Shown in pieces: positions 8,656 to 15,275 of a stretch of DNA of 15,868 nt. The stretch is taken from contig JAEYYV010000192.1 in the NCBI GenBank assembly GCA_023428295.1, positions 1 to 15,868 of the forward strand, written 5' to 3'. Source of the stretch: Pseudomonadota bacterium (GTDB lineage: Bacteria > Myxococcota_A > Polyangia > Haliangiales > Haliangiaceae). The position numbers and the translations under genes are program-made. The notes beneath the pieces are model-generated. The model saw nothing but the letters and a program-made list of their open reading frames with translations. It made no database searches and was not told where the DNA came from. Numbering within the stretch: position 1 is the first letter of the stretch; every line of letters begins with the position of its first letter.

Positions 8656-9516
8656 ATGGGATGTCTCTGCTGTGGCGCGGCGACGGAGGTGGGCTCGCTA
8701 TGTCGAACGTGCGCGCTCGACGTTCCACCGTGTGACGGCTTGATCCCGGATCACGTGCGTTCGAACGTCGAGGGAACCGAATCGGAAGCGTGGGTCGTCG
8801 ACGGTTTCGGCATTCCGCACGCGCTATCGGCGCGGGTGGTCGCAGGACGCAACCAAGAGGGCGAGCTGGTCGTTCTCGCCGCGTCGGTGTCACGCGAGCA
8901 CGCGCGGATCGAGCGGGGTGAGGCAGGTTGGACGGTGCGCGACCTCGGGAGCCGCAACGGGACATTTGTCGACGGCAACCGCGTGAATGGACGTGTGCCG
9001 CTCCCCGCGCGCAGCGTGCTGAAGATCGGCGATGTCGCGTTCTGGTTCCTCGCGGAGGTCGCGCACGAGCCGATCGTCGCGCCATCGATGGCGACCGGCA
9101 GCATCGCGGGTGGGCTCGTCCGCTTCCTCGCGTCGTACGGCGGCAAGGATCTGTGCGTCGTCGGCGCGAGCGATCCAACGACGGGCGGTTCGCTACTCAC
9201 GCGCGACACCGGCACGGAGTCGTGGACGGAGACCGGACTCTCGTCGCTCGAGTTCCAGCTGCTCCGCACGCTGTGCGCACGCGCCGTCGAAGAAGCGAGC
9301 TCGCCGTCGGCGGTGAAGGGGTGCGTCGCGACCAAGCAGCTCGCACGCGACCTGCCGTTTCAATCGAAGTACGCGAACGAGGAGAACGTTCGGCAGGTCG
9401 TGCGTCGCCTGCGCAGCCAGCTCGGCGAGGTCGGCGCGGACGGCATCCTCGCGGTCGCTCCGGGCCGCGGCTATTACCTCGCGAGTCCCGTGACCTCGGG
9501 TCCCGATCGCCGCTAG
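8656..9516 (+). CDS. Zinc-ribbon - FHA - winged-helix DNA-binding regulator
   Basis: Predicted 286-residue cytoplasmic transcription factor that would read threonine phosphorylation instead of an aspartyl phosphate. The N-terminus has two CxxC pairs (Cys3/Cys6 and Cys15/Cys18), a likely zinc ribbon. Residues about 55-120 form an FHA domain with its phospho-peptide-binding residues in place: Gly64-Arg65, Ser79 and His82 in SREH, and Asn101-Gly102 in DLGSRNGTFVDG. Residues about 194-281 resemble an OmpR/PhoB-type winged helix: LSSLEFQLLRTL, then EENVRQVVRRLRSQL as the probable recognition helix, then a hairpin wing ending GRGYYL. No receiver domain is present. I chose the ATG at 8656 because the CxxC module begins there. 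An in-frame TTG at 8620 overlapping the previous stop is a weaker alternative. A Ser/Thr kinase gene is encoded 346 bp away on the opposite strand and is a plausible, unproven partner. The stop is shared with the converging small gene. Confidence 0.9.
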   Translation: MGCLCCGAATEVGSLCRTCALDVPPCDGLIPDHVRSNVEGTESEAWVVDGFGIPHALSARVVAGRNQEGELVVLAASVSREHARIERGEAGWTVRDLGSRNGTFVDGNRVNGRVPLPARSVLKIGDVAFWFLAEVAHEPIVAPSMATGSIAGGLVRFLASYGGKDLCVVGASDPTTGGSLLTRDTGTESWTETGLSSLEFQLLRTLCARAVEEASSPSAVKGCVATKQLARDLPFQSKYANEENVRQVVRRLRSQLGEVGADGILAVAPGRGYYLASPVTSGPDRR

Positions 9517-9779
9517 CCACGCTCGCGCGGCCCGAGCTTCCAGGTCACGTCGAGCTTCTGCGTCGTCGATCCGAAGTCCTGATCGATCTCGCCGACGATC
9601 ACGCCGTGCGGCCGCGATGCGTCGAACGTCGCAGAGTCGTAGAGCACCGCGATCATCGTGAAGCCACCGATGATGAGGCCCACGACCATTCCGGGTAGAA
9701 GGACGAGACCCGCGATGGCCGCTCCGACGAGCGCGGTCCACACGGCGAGCTCGAGCAGGATCGTCTTACGTCGAGACAT
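9513..9779 (-). CDS. Small two-helix membrane protein
   Basis: Unrecognised 88-residue protein. A basic start (MSRRK) is followed by two adjacent hydrophobic helices at about 6-27 and 28-49. A soluble tail of about 35 residues includes GVIVGEIDQDFG and KLDVTWKLG. It could be a small membrane partner, but no family is recognisable. The ATG at 9779 is preferred; a GTG at 9788 would add three residues. The gene lies 82 bp downstream of the kinase gene on the same strand, so it may be cotranscribed with it. Its stop codon overlaps that of the convergent FHA regulator inside a palindromic CTAG, leaving no space for a separate terminator. Coding use is typical of the window, but the short length keeps confidence moderate. 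Confidence 0.6.
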   Translation of the reverse strand: MSRRKTILLELAVWTALVGAAIAGLVLLPGMVVGLIIGGFTMIAVLYDSATFDASRPHGVIVGEIDQDFGSTTQKLDVTWKLGPRERG

Positions 9780-9861
9780 GGAGAGCACCCGATGGAGACG
9801 ATGTACGTCTGCGCTGAGCGAACCGGTAGATCGATCACGCGCAGTTCACGCGCGCGTCACG

Positions 9862-11490
9862 TCAGGATTCGCCCAGGCGGTGACGCCCCAGCTCGACGGT
9901 GACGGTCTCCGTGGGCGTATCCGAGCGAGGCGTCGCGACCTGGTTCGCACGGAACTCGCGCCAGAACTTCTCCGCGTCGCCGGGTGTCCAGTCGAGGGTG
10001 CGCGGCAACGCTTCGAGCATCTCGAGGAGCACCGCCGCGGACGCCGGACGCGCCGACGGTGACTTCTCGAGGCACTGCATGATCACGGCTTCGAGCTCGT
10101 TGGAGATGAGAATGTCGGCGACATCCATCGGCCGTGCGGGCGTCTTGGTCGCGTGCGCGATCATCAGCTCGATCGAGCCCTTCGCCTCGAACACGCGGCG
10201 GCCCGTGAGCAGCTCGTAGCCGACGCAGCCGAGCGCGTAGAGATCCACCGCGGGCGTCGTCGGCGCGCTCGGATCCACCATCTCCGGCGCGAGGTACGCC
10301 GGCGTGCCGAGCACGGTCTGCGCATGCGTCGCGTCGCCATCGTCGCGCGCGATCTCTTTGACGAGACCGAAGTCGACGACCTTCGCTACGTCGGGAAGCC
10401 CGCCGCGTTGGCAGAGGATGATGTTCGCCGGCTTGATATCACGATGGATGAGGCCGTGGCCGTGTGCTTCTTGGAGCGCGCCACACACCTGCTCGAGGAT
10501 GTGCACGACGCGCCCCGACGGCTGCTTGCCGTACTTCTTCACGAGGTGATCGAGGTTGATCCCGTCGAGGTACTCCATCGCGTAGTAGAAGTGCCCCTCC
10601 GCCGACGGACCGTAGTCGAAGATGGTGACGGTGTTTGGATGCGTGAGCCGACTCGTCTGCTGCACCTCGCGCTCGAAGCGCACGAGGTTCTCCCGGCCTA
10701 CGCGCTCGGGCTTGAGCAGCTTCACCGCCGTCGGGCGTCGCAACAGCGCGTGCTGCGCGAGGTACACGTCGCCGATGCCGCCAGATCCGATCTTCGCTCC
10801 GAGCTTGTAGCTGCCGAGCTGCATGGCCTCGCGCACCTCGTTACGCAAGCCATAGATGATTCCGGATCCGTTCGCCGCGATGAGCACCGCGATCGCGGCG
10901 AACGTCATGCCGCCGCCGATGAACATCGCGGGAGGAACCTCGATGTTCGTGGTGAGCGCGGTGTACGCGCCACCGCCGACGACGGGCGCGAACGACACGA
11001 TCGAGGTCACCGTGGTTCGCCGCGCGCTCGACGGCACGAGCAGCGCGCGCGTGAAGATCGTGAAGCTCGTGAAGAGCAGGGACGTGAAGCTCGCGAGCTG
11101 GAGCTCCGACTGCATCGCGGCCGACACGCCGAACGTCGTGCCGATCGCGATCGCGAAGACGAGGTCGATGCGATACAGCCAATCGAAGCTCAGGCGGTTG
11201 TTCCTGGCGAGCACGCTGCGCCAGAGAAACGCCATCACACCGAGCATGATCGCGGAGCCACCGAACACGTACGACGTGAGCCGCGGCTTGTGATCACCGA
11301 GGACAAATCGATATGCGAGCCATAGAAACGCGAGCAGCGCGATATACGACCAGAACATCGTCTTCGCGTACTGGTTGAGTCGGGACTGGAGGCCCGCGCG
11401 CGATTCCTCGTCGCTCGCGAGCGGTCCCCATCGCCGCCGTCGCGCGGCTTGCGCGATCAGCTTGCGGCTGGACGTTGCCGGGTCGACCAC
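9862..11490 (-). CDS. Membrane-embedded Ser/Thr protein kinase (Hanks type)
   Basis: Predicted 542-residue kinase with its membrane domain at the N-terminus. Six hydrophobic helices (about 45-65, 73-95, 105-127, 132-153, 159-181, 187-216) precede a complete Hanks-type kinase domain from about 228 to 500. Visible motifs are the glycine loop GSGGIG (235-240), the ATP-binding Lys257 in AVKLL, a candidate helix-C Glu275, the catalytic HRDIKPAN with Asp351 and Asn356, DFG at 373-375, and APE at 401-403 after a Thr-bearing activation segment (GTPAYL). All catalytic residues are present and it is an RD kinase, so it should be active. Many bacterial kinases of this class instead have an N-terminal kinase and an extracytoplasmic C-terminal sensor. 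The start is a GTG at 11490 with TAGGG upstream; the next in-frame ATG, codon 45, would cut into the first helix. The neighbours are a small membrane protein downstream and an FHA regulator beyond it. Confidence 0.95.
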   Translation of the reverse strand: MVDPATSSRKLIAQAARRRRWGPLASDEESRAGLQSRLNQYAKTMFWSYIALLAFLWLAYRFVLGDHKPRLTSYVFGGSAIMLGVMAFLWRSVLARNNRLSFDWLYRIDLVFAIAIGTTFGVSAAMQSELQLASFTSLLFTSFTIFTRALLVPSSARRTTVTSIVSFAPVVGGGAYTALTTNIEVPPAMFIGGGMTFAAIAVLIAANGSGIIYGLRNEVREAMQLGSYKLGAKIGSGGIGDVYLAQHALLRRPTAVKLLKPERVGRENLVRFEREVQQTSRLTHPNTVTIFDYGPSAEGHFYYAMEYLDGINLDHLVKKYGKQPSGRVVHILEQVCGALQEAHGHGLIHRDIKPANIILCQRGGLPDVAKVVDFGLVKEIARDDGDATHAQTVLGTPAYLAPEMVDPSAPTTPAVDLYALGCVGYELLTGRRVFEAKGSIELMIAHATKTPARPMDVADILISNELEAVIMQCLEKSPSARPASAAVLLEMLEALPRTLDWTPGDAEKFWREFRANQVATPRSDTPTETVTVELGRHRLGES

Positions 11491-11625
11491 GAACCGACCC
11501 TACCGGAGCCAGCCAGCATGTGCCGGCGGTTCGGCGGGATCGATGCGGCAGCGATTGGCGATCACGCGGATCTCACGGCACCGCCGTGGCCACTTCACCC
11601 GGACAACGCGCACAACAACCATTGC
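11491..11625. other. Divergent intergenic region between kinase and barrel-protein operon
   Basis: This 135-bp gap separates the start of the minus-strand kinase gene from the first of the plus-strand barrel genes, so it must hold both promoters if both are transcribed from here. I see no convincing -35/-10 pair or operator. Reading frames crossing it continue from neighbouring frames and show no recognisable protein. Confidence 0.5.
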
Positions 11626-12597
11626 ATGGTCCGACCACTGGTCATCGCGCTGCTCGCTGCGGCAACAGCGACCGCGCACGCCGACGACGCGCCAGCGCAG
11701 CCAGAGCCAGACGAGCAGCCCGCGAAGACCGACGAGGAGCGGCGCTCGGGTCCGCCGCGCCGCAAGGACGCGTCGCTGCGCACGGTGTTCAAGGGTCCGT
11801 TTCGCTCGTCGCGCTTGTTCTCGATGCCGACGACCGACGTCATCGGCGCGTACATGCTCTCGCTCTCGGCCGATGGCTCGCTCCTGCAAGAGACCGGTCT
11901 GCTCACGTCGGCTGGTGTCGCCGCGGTCGGCTTCGGTGACATCGCACAGCTCGAGTATCGCCACTCGGCAGCGATCAGCATCAGCGGCGTGAACGCTCCG
12001 CTGCCGGGTGTGGGCGTGCAGATCAAGCTGCCGATTCCGGACTTCAACGCAGTCCCCGCGTTCGGCGTCGCGTTCCGCCTCGGCGTTCCGCGCGTCGAGA
12101 CGTACGACGGCGTGAACGTCGAGGAGCGCGTGAGCGATCTCTATCTCGTCGGTCGCCTGCACATCGATCAAGTCGATTGGCTCACGCTGCACGGCGGAAC
12201 ACGCGTGTCGAGCGCGCAGGTGCAGCTGTCCGGCGCGATCGAGAGCAACAAGGTGCAGCGGACGATGTGGCTGCCGACGGCGGGCTACGAGATCCGGACG
12301 TCGAAGGAGACGTCGATCGTCGGCGAGATCGCGCTCGCGCCGCAGTTCCGGTGGATGCGCGGAACCCAGGACGATCCGACGATCAGCTACGGCTTGCTCG
12401 GACGGTTGGGCGTGCGGTGGGCGCTGTTCCCGTCGGTGATCATCGACGGCAGCATCGGATATCAGATGGAAGTCGCGCGGTCGCGCGTGACCTCCGGTCT
12501 CGACGATGTCGTTCATTGGGACATCCGGCTCGGTGCCGAGGTGTTCGTGCCGTGGGGCGCGCTGGCCTGCCGCGCCACCGGGGCGTTCTGTGACTAG
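11626..12597 (+). CDS. Predicted outer-membrane beta-barrel protein A
   Basis: Unrecognised 323-residue secreted protein, first of a series of barrel-type genes. A 19-residue signal peptide ends in AHA before DDAPAQ. A charged, Pro/Glu-rich stretch (about 20-50) precedes alternating strands such as GVGVQIKLPIP and FGVAFRLGVPRVE, ending in a strand with WDIRLGAEVFVPWG. Two cysteines near the C-terminus (Cys315 and Cys322) could form a disulfide. The early MPTTD...GLLTSAG...VGFGDIAQLEY pattern recalls protein B further right (LTTQTGWLLPAA...VGLGDVAEFGV), suggesting a distant common origin; I could not test this by alignment. The ATG at 11626 is chosen because it opens the signal peptide, though no good Shine-Dalgarno is visible. 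Its stop is only 24 bp from the edge of the intron remnant. Confidence 0.75.
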   Translation: MVRPLVIALLAAATATAHADDAPAQPEPDEQPAKTDEERRSGPPRRKDASLRTVFKGPFRSSRLFSMPTTDVIGAYMLSLSADGSLLQETGLLTSAGVAAVGFGDIAQLEYRHSAAISISGVNAPLPGVGVQIKLPIPDFNAVPAFGVAFRLGVPRVETYDGVNVEERVSDLYLVGRLHIDQVDWLTLHGGTRVSSAQVQLSGAIESNKVQRTMWLPTAGYEIRTSKETSIVGEIALAPQFRWMRGTQDDPTISYGLLGRLGVRWALFPSVIIDGSIGYQMEVARSRVTSGLDDVVHWDIRLGAEVFVPWGALACRATGAFCD

Positions 12598-12620
12598 TGC
12601 GGGCGCACATGCGTGACCGA

Positions 12621-12693
12621 GTCGGAGTAGGAATCGTGATCGCTCACAACCCCCTCCACAGATCCGGACGAGCGGCATTACCGCATCCGGCTC
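12621..12693 (-). ncRNA. Group II intron domains V and VI
   Basis: Domain V occupies 12661-12693 (33 nt). Its minus-strand sequence starts GAGCCGGATGCGG, has a TAAT loop region, and returns with CCGCTCGTCCGGATC, so the stem closes with the AGC catalytic triad in place. Domain VI follows: ten base pairs including G-U wobbles (GGGGTTGTGA against TCACGATTCC) close a GCGA tetraloop. A bulged A at 12628 lies seven bases before the end, the usual place of the branch-point adenosine. The 3' terminus GAC fits the AY rule. The catalytic RNA end is therefore better preserved than the protein. Confidence 0.8.
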
Positions 12694-13058
12694 CTGCCTT
12701 GGGTGCTGACGCCGAAGCGCTCGATGGGCCAGGGATGGCAGACGCGGGCGAGCGGGAGCCAACGCTCCTCGTAGCGCCGAAATCGCTGCCACGGCATTCG
12801 GTGTCGCTGGCTCCGACGACGAAGGGTCCATCGCCAGAGCCGTGCGACATAATTTCGGAACGTGGCAATGCTCGGGAGGTTCCCAGGTACTCCGTAGTAA
12901 CGGAAGTAGCCCATCAGCACCGTCCGCAAGAACTACCCCTGTTCCGGGATGGGATCGTGCATGCGCCGCCGCAGCTCGAGTCGCAGCTCGCGCAGCTTCG
13001 CGTGCCATCGTGTACGCACCGTCTGCCGCAGCAGCACGCAACCACCTTGGCGACTGCT
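12678..13058 (-). pseudogene. ltrA: Group II intron reverse transcriptase/maturase, C-terminal fragment
   Basis: One continuous minus-strand frame of 127 codons including the final TAA matches the C-terminus of group II intron-encoded proteins. Landmarks in order are GCVLLRQTVRTRW, KLRELRLELRRRMHDPIPEQ, VLMGYFRYYGVPGN, TFRNYVARLWRWTLRRRSQR, RWLPLARVCHPWP and TQGRSRMR. The region just after EQG normally reads through with a basic/aromatic pair; here a TAG (12933-12935) interrupts it. The fingers, palm (with the YADD active site) and thumb are absent, so it can have no reverse transcriptase activity. The final TAA falls inside domain V. An open frame beginning at 12929, downstream of the TAG, is only part of this remnant and is probably not a gene. 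Family assignment rests on remembered consensus and is strong. Confidence 0.9.
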
Positions 13059-13079
13059 CGCCGTGACGGTGACCCGAGT

Positions 13080-13305
13080 GTTGCCTTCCGCGATTCTCCA
13101 GCGCGTCGGCACTCCGAAGTGCCCGTGCAGCAGGCCACGGGGTCATGTCTTTCGCGGCTCAATACCGAGCCCGCACCTTCCCCTGTCAACGCTTGGCCGG
13201 CGCCCTCGCGAGCGCCGCCCCATGACTCGGGGCCGTTGCTAGTCGCTAACCATTCAACGTTTTGAACTCTCATCAATAACACCGCGCCGGTTTTGACCGG
13301 CGCAC
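13080..13305 (-). ncRNA. Group II intron 5' domain I remnant
   Basis: The minus-strand transcript of this stretch would fold into successive perfect or near-perfect hairpins at 13284-13303 (8 bp, CAAA loop), 13217-13233, 13200-13215 (GCGA loop), 13156-13171 and 13108-13123 (6 bp, UCGG loop). Between them are sequences typical of this group of proteobacterial introns, such as AACGGCCCCGAGTCATGG and GCGTTGACAGGGG, and near the end GGAAGGCAACA. No protein-coding signal is convincing on either strand. The rest of domain I and domains II-III are deleted. Confidence 0.7.
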
Positions 13306-13310
13306 GGAGA
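13306..13310 (+). promoter_or_regulatory. Ribosome-binding site of barrel gene B at the intron junction
   Basis: GGAGA lies seven bases before the ATG at 13318 and directly abuts the inferred 5' end of the antisense intron. It fixes the start of gene B and shows that the insertion spared its translation signal. Confidence 0.65.
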
Positions 13311-13317
13311 ACCAGCG

Positions 13318-14373
13318 ATGAAGAAGACACGAGGAGCGATCCTGACGACGGTGCTGTTTGCCGCCGCGACGGCGCACGCACAACCGACGCCGTCACCACC
13401 GCCGCCGCCGGACACGGGCAACACGATCGGCACCGACGGCACCGACGGCACGCCCGTCACGCCGCGCCCGGACGAGGGTGTGCCGGTCGATCCGCCGATC
13501 ACCGGCGGCGAGATCGAGCCAGACGTTCCGACGGTGGATCCGTATGCGACGACGCCCGAGCTGCCCAAGCGCAAGGCGCTGCCGCGCGGACCGATCAACA
13601 TGCCCGAGGTGCTCACGACGCAGACCGGCTGGCTCCTGCCAGCGGCGGTCTTGTACTCGCGCACGTCGCTCGACACCGGCGGCGGTGTCACCAACGACAC
13701 GCGCGTGGGTCTCGGTGACGTCGCCGAGTTCGGCGTCGCGACGGTGGACAGCGTGCGCGAGCGCGATGGAGATGACGACAAGACGATCGAGCGCATCCAG
13801 CCGTACGTGCTCGCGTCGTTTCGCCTCGGCGTGTCGGAGAACCGCTTGTTCCAGGGACAGCCCGGCGTCACGCTCGGCTTCCGCAAGTCATTCGAGCGCA
13901 ACCACGACAACTACTCGACGCGCATCGCGGAGCTCACGCTCGTCGCGAGCAAGCATCTCAGCAAGAACATCGCGTTTCACGTCGGCGGTGCGTTCTGGGA
14001 TGCGTCCGTTCGCGGTCGAATCTCGACGCGCAACGAAGAGGTCGACGAGTTCTTGTTTCACGACGGCCCCCTCGGCAATCAGGTGCGCGCGTTTGGCGGA
14101 CTCGAGGTTCGGCCGCTGCCGCGCTCGCAGATCCTCGTGGATCTCGGGTGGGCGCCGGAGTTCTGCTACAAGTGCGAGAACAACGCGGACAAGATCAAGC
14201 TGCGTCCGACGCTGTCGTGGGGTGTCCGCTACGGCGTCGCGGACTTCATGAACCTCGAAGCGGGTGTCCGCGTTCCGGACATCGCGTCCGCGAACCTGCT
14301 CGACGCGCAGATCTTCGGACAGGTCACGTTCACCTCGTGGGCGCTTCGCCGCGCCGTCGACAGCTTGAAGTAG
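13318..14373 (+). CDS. Predicted outer-membrane beta-barrel protein B
   Basis: Unrecognised 351-residue secreted protein. The signal peptide (MKKTRGAILTTVLFAAATAHA) is followed by a Pro/Gly/Thr/Asp-rich linker to about residue 95, which could span the periplasm or peptidoglycan. The remainder is barrel-like: INMPEVLTTQTGWLLPAA, VGLGDVAEFGVATVD, PGVTLGFRKSF, then PRSQILVDLGWAPEF and GVRYGVADFMNLEAGVRV. A CYKC pair (Cys283, Cys286) lies in a loop near the end and could be a disulfide or metal-binding site. The second half aligns by eye with protein C (PRSTLLADVAWVP and GVRYQALAWGSIELAVRF), so B and C are paralogues. The last strand is followed by a short basic tail without a terminal aromatic residue. 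Start is fixed by GGAGA upstream. Upstream lies antisense intron sequence, so native transcription from gene A's promoter would now have to cross it. Confidence 0.8.
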   Translation: MKKTRGAILTTVLFAAATAHAQPTPSPPPPPDTGNTIGTDGTDGTPVTPRPDEGVPVDPPITGGEIEPDVPTVDPYATTPELPKRKALPRGPINMPEVLTTQTGWLLPAAVLYSRTSLDTGGGVTNDTRVGLGDVAEFGVATVDSVRERDGDDDKTIERIQPYVLASFRLGVSENRLFQGQPGVTLGFRKSFERNHDNYSTRIAELTLVASKHLSKNIAFHVGGAFWDASVRGRISTRNEEVDEFLFHDGPLGNQVRAFGGLEVRPLPRSQILVDLGWAPEFCYKCENNADKIKLRPTLSWGVRYGVADFMNLEAGVRVPDIASANLLDAQIFGQVTFTSWALRRAVDSLK

Positions 14374-14395
14374 CTCCCCTCGCCACGGCTCCCTC

Positions 14396-15214
14396 ATGCG
14401 CACAGCGCTCATACTCGCTCTCGCGATTCTCGTCGGATCTGCGCGCGGCGCCGGCGCCGATCCGGTCATGGGTCGCGTACTCACGGCGCCGACCGCGTGG
14501 CTCCCGGCGTCGGGTGCGGTGGTCGGCACCGTCGGCGGAACGTTCGGTGCGGAGAACCAAAGCGCGGGCATGTTCGACATCGGCATCGGGCTCGGCGGGA
14601 TCGCGAGCATCGACGTCGGCCTCGATACGGATCTTCGCGGCTGCACGATCTGCGATACGGCCGATGGTGACGCTGCGCCGCTCTGGATGGGACGCGCTGC
14701 GTTTCGCATGGGCGCCCGCCAGGACGCGTGGTTTCGCGGAATGCCGGCGCTCGCACTCGGACTGCGCAACACGTTCGCGACGCACGGGCACGCGTTCGGT
14801 CGCGCGCGAGCGACGGACGCGTATCTGGTCGCGAGTCGATCGATGGGACCGGTTCGCCTCCATGCCGGCGTGCAAGCGACCGAGGCCGCGTACGGCGCGC
14901 GCGATGCGCATCTCGACCCGACGCTCCGGCCGATCGCGGGCCTCGAGTGGACCCCCAGCGTGTACCCGCGCAGCACGCTGCTCGCCGACGTCGCGTGGGT
15001 CCCCCAGATGGAGCTTGATGACGTCCGGATGAAGTGGATGGGCGGGCTCGGCGTCCGCTACCAAGCGCTCGCGTGGGGATCGATCGAGCTCGCGGTGCGC
15101 TTCCGCGAGGACGACGGACTCGGGAAAACCACCGCGCTCGTTCGACTTAACGGAGTGTTCGCGAAGCGCACAGAGCGAGAGCGGGGGGGCTCGAAAAACC
15201 GCCTCGCAAAGTGA
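14396..15214 (+). CDS. Predicted outer-membrane beta-barrel protein C
   Basis: Unrecognised 272-residue secreted protein, paralogue of protein B. A signal peptide ends near AGA before DPVMGRV (about residue 22). The mature protein lacks B's Pro-rich linker and starts at once with the shared barrel region (VLTAPTAWLPASGAVVG; DIGIGLGGIASIDVGLD). It then shows the same C-terminal pattern as B: GLEWTP, PRSTLLADVAWVP, GVRY, and a final strand ALVRLNGVFA. A CTIC pair (Cys83, Cys86) resembles B's CYKC but sits in a different loop. About 17 polar or basic residues follow the last strand (KRTERERGGSK), unusual for a classical porin end. The gene starts 22 bp after B, with no intervening promoter visible, so cotranscription is likely. 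No Shine-Dalgarno is obvious. Confidence 0.75.
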   Translation: MRTALILALAILVGSARGAGADPVMGRVLTAPTAWLPASGAVVGTVGGTFGAENQSAGMFDIGIGLGGIASIDVGLDTDLRGCTICDTADGDAAPLWMGRAAFRMGARQDAWFRGMPALALGLRNTFATHGHAFGRARATDAYLVASRSMGPVRLHAGVQATEAAYGARDAHLDPTLRPIAGLEWTPSVYPRSTLLADVAWVPQMELDDVRMKWMGGLGVRYQALAWGSIELAVRFREDDGLGKTTALVRLNGVFAKRTERERGGSKNRLAK

Positions 15215-15275
15215 CGTTCGTGCGATGAAAGCCCGCGGTCCGGGTACCACCCCGGCAGTCCGTTTCAGGAGCACC

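Larger units (their letters stand above)
12621..13305 (-). mobile_element. Decayed, internally deleted group II intron
   Basis: This stretch of about 685 bp fills the gap between barrel genes A and B and reads as a group II intron on the minus strand. The 5' end matches the GUGYG consensus (GTGCG at 13305-13301) and starts a run of strong RNA hairpins. The 3' part carries the end of the intron-encoded reverse transcriptase, a domain V, a domain VI stem and a terminal GAC. Intact introns with an encoded protein usually exceed 1.8 kb, so more than 1 kb is missing. The junction appears to lie at about 13058-13080, joining domain I sequence directly to the last 126 codons of the protein. Boundaries are inferred from consensus, not from an empty site. 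The element looks immobile by itself. Confidence 0.85.

Noticed and set aside
11500..13146. A 548-codon minus-strand open frame across barrel gene A and part of the intron.
   Set aside because: It runs antisense to a signal-peptide-bearing barrel gene and is in a different frame from the maturase fragment; no domain is visible.
12597..13265. A 222-codon plus-strand open frame filling the gap between barrel genes A and B.
   Set aside because: It is the complement of the group II intron remnant; the product has no coherent composition or domain, while the opposite strand carries maturase motifs and domain V.
15240..15255. Possible terminator hairpin (CCGGG / CCCGG) between barrel genes C and D.
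   Set aside because: The stem is only five base pairs and is not followed by a real T run (only TTT eight bases later), so termination is not supported.
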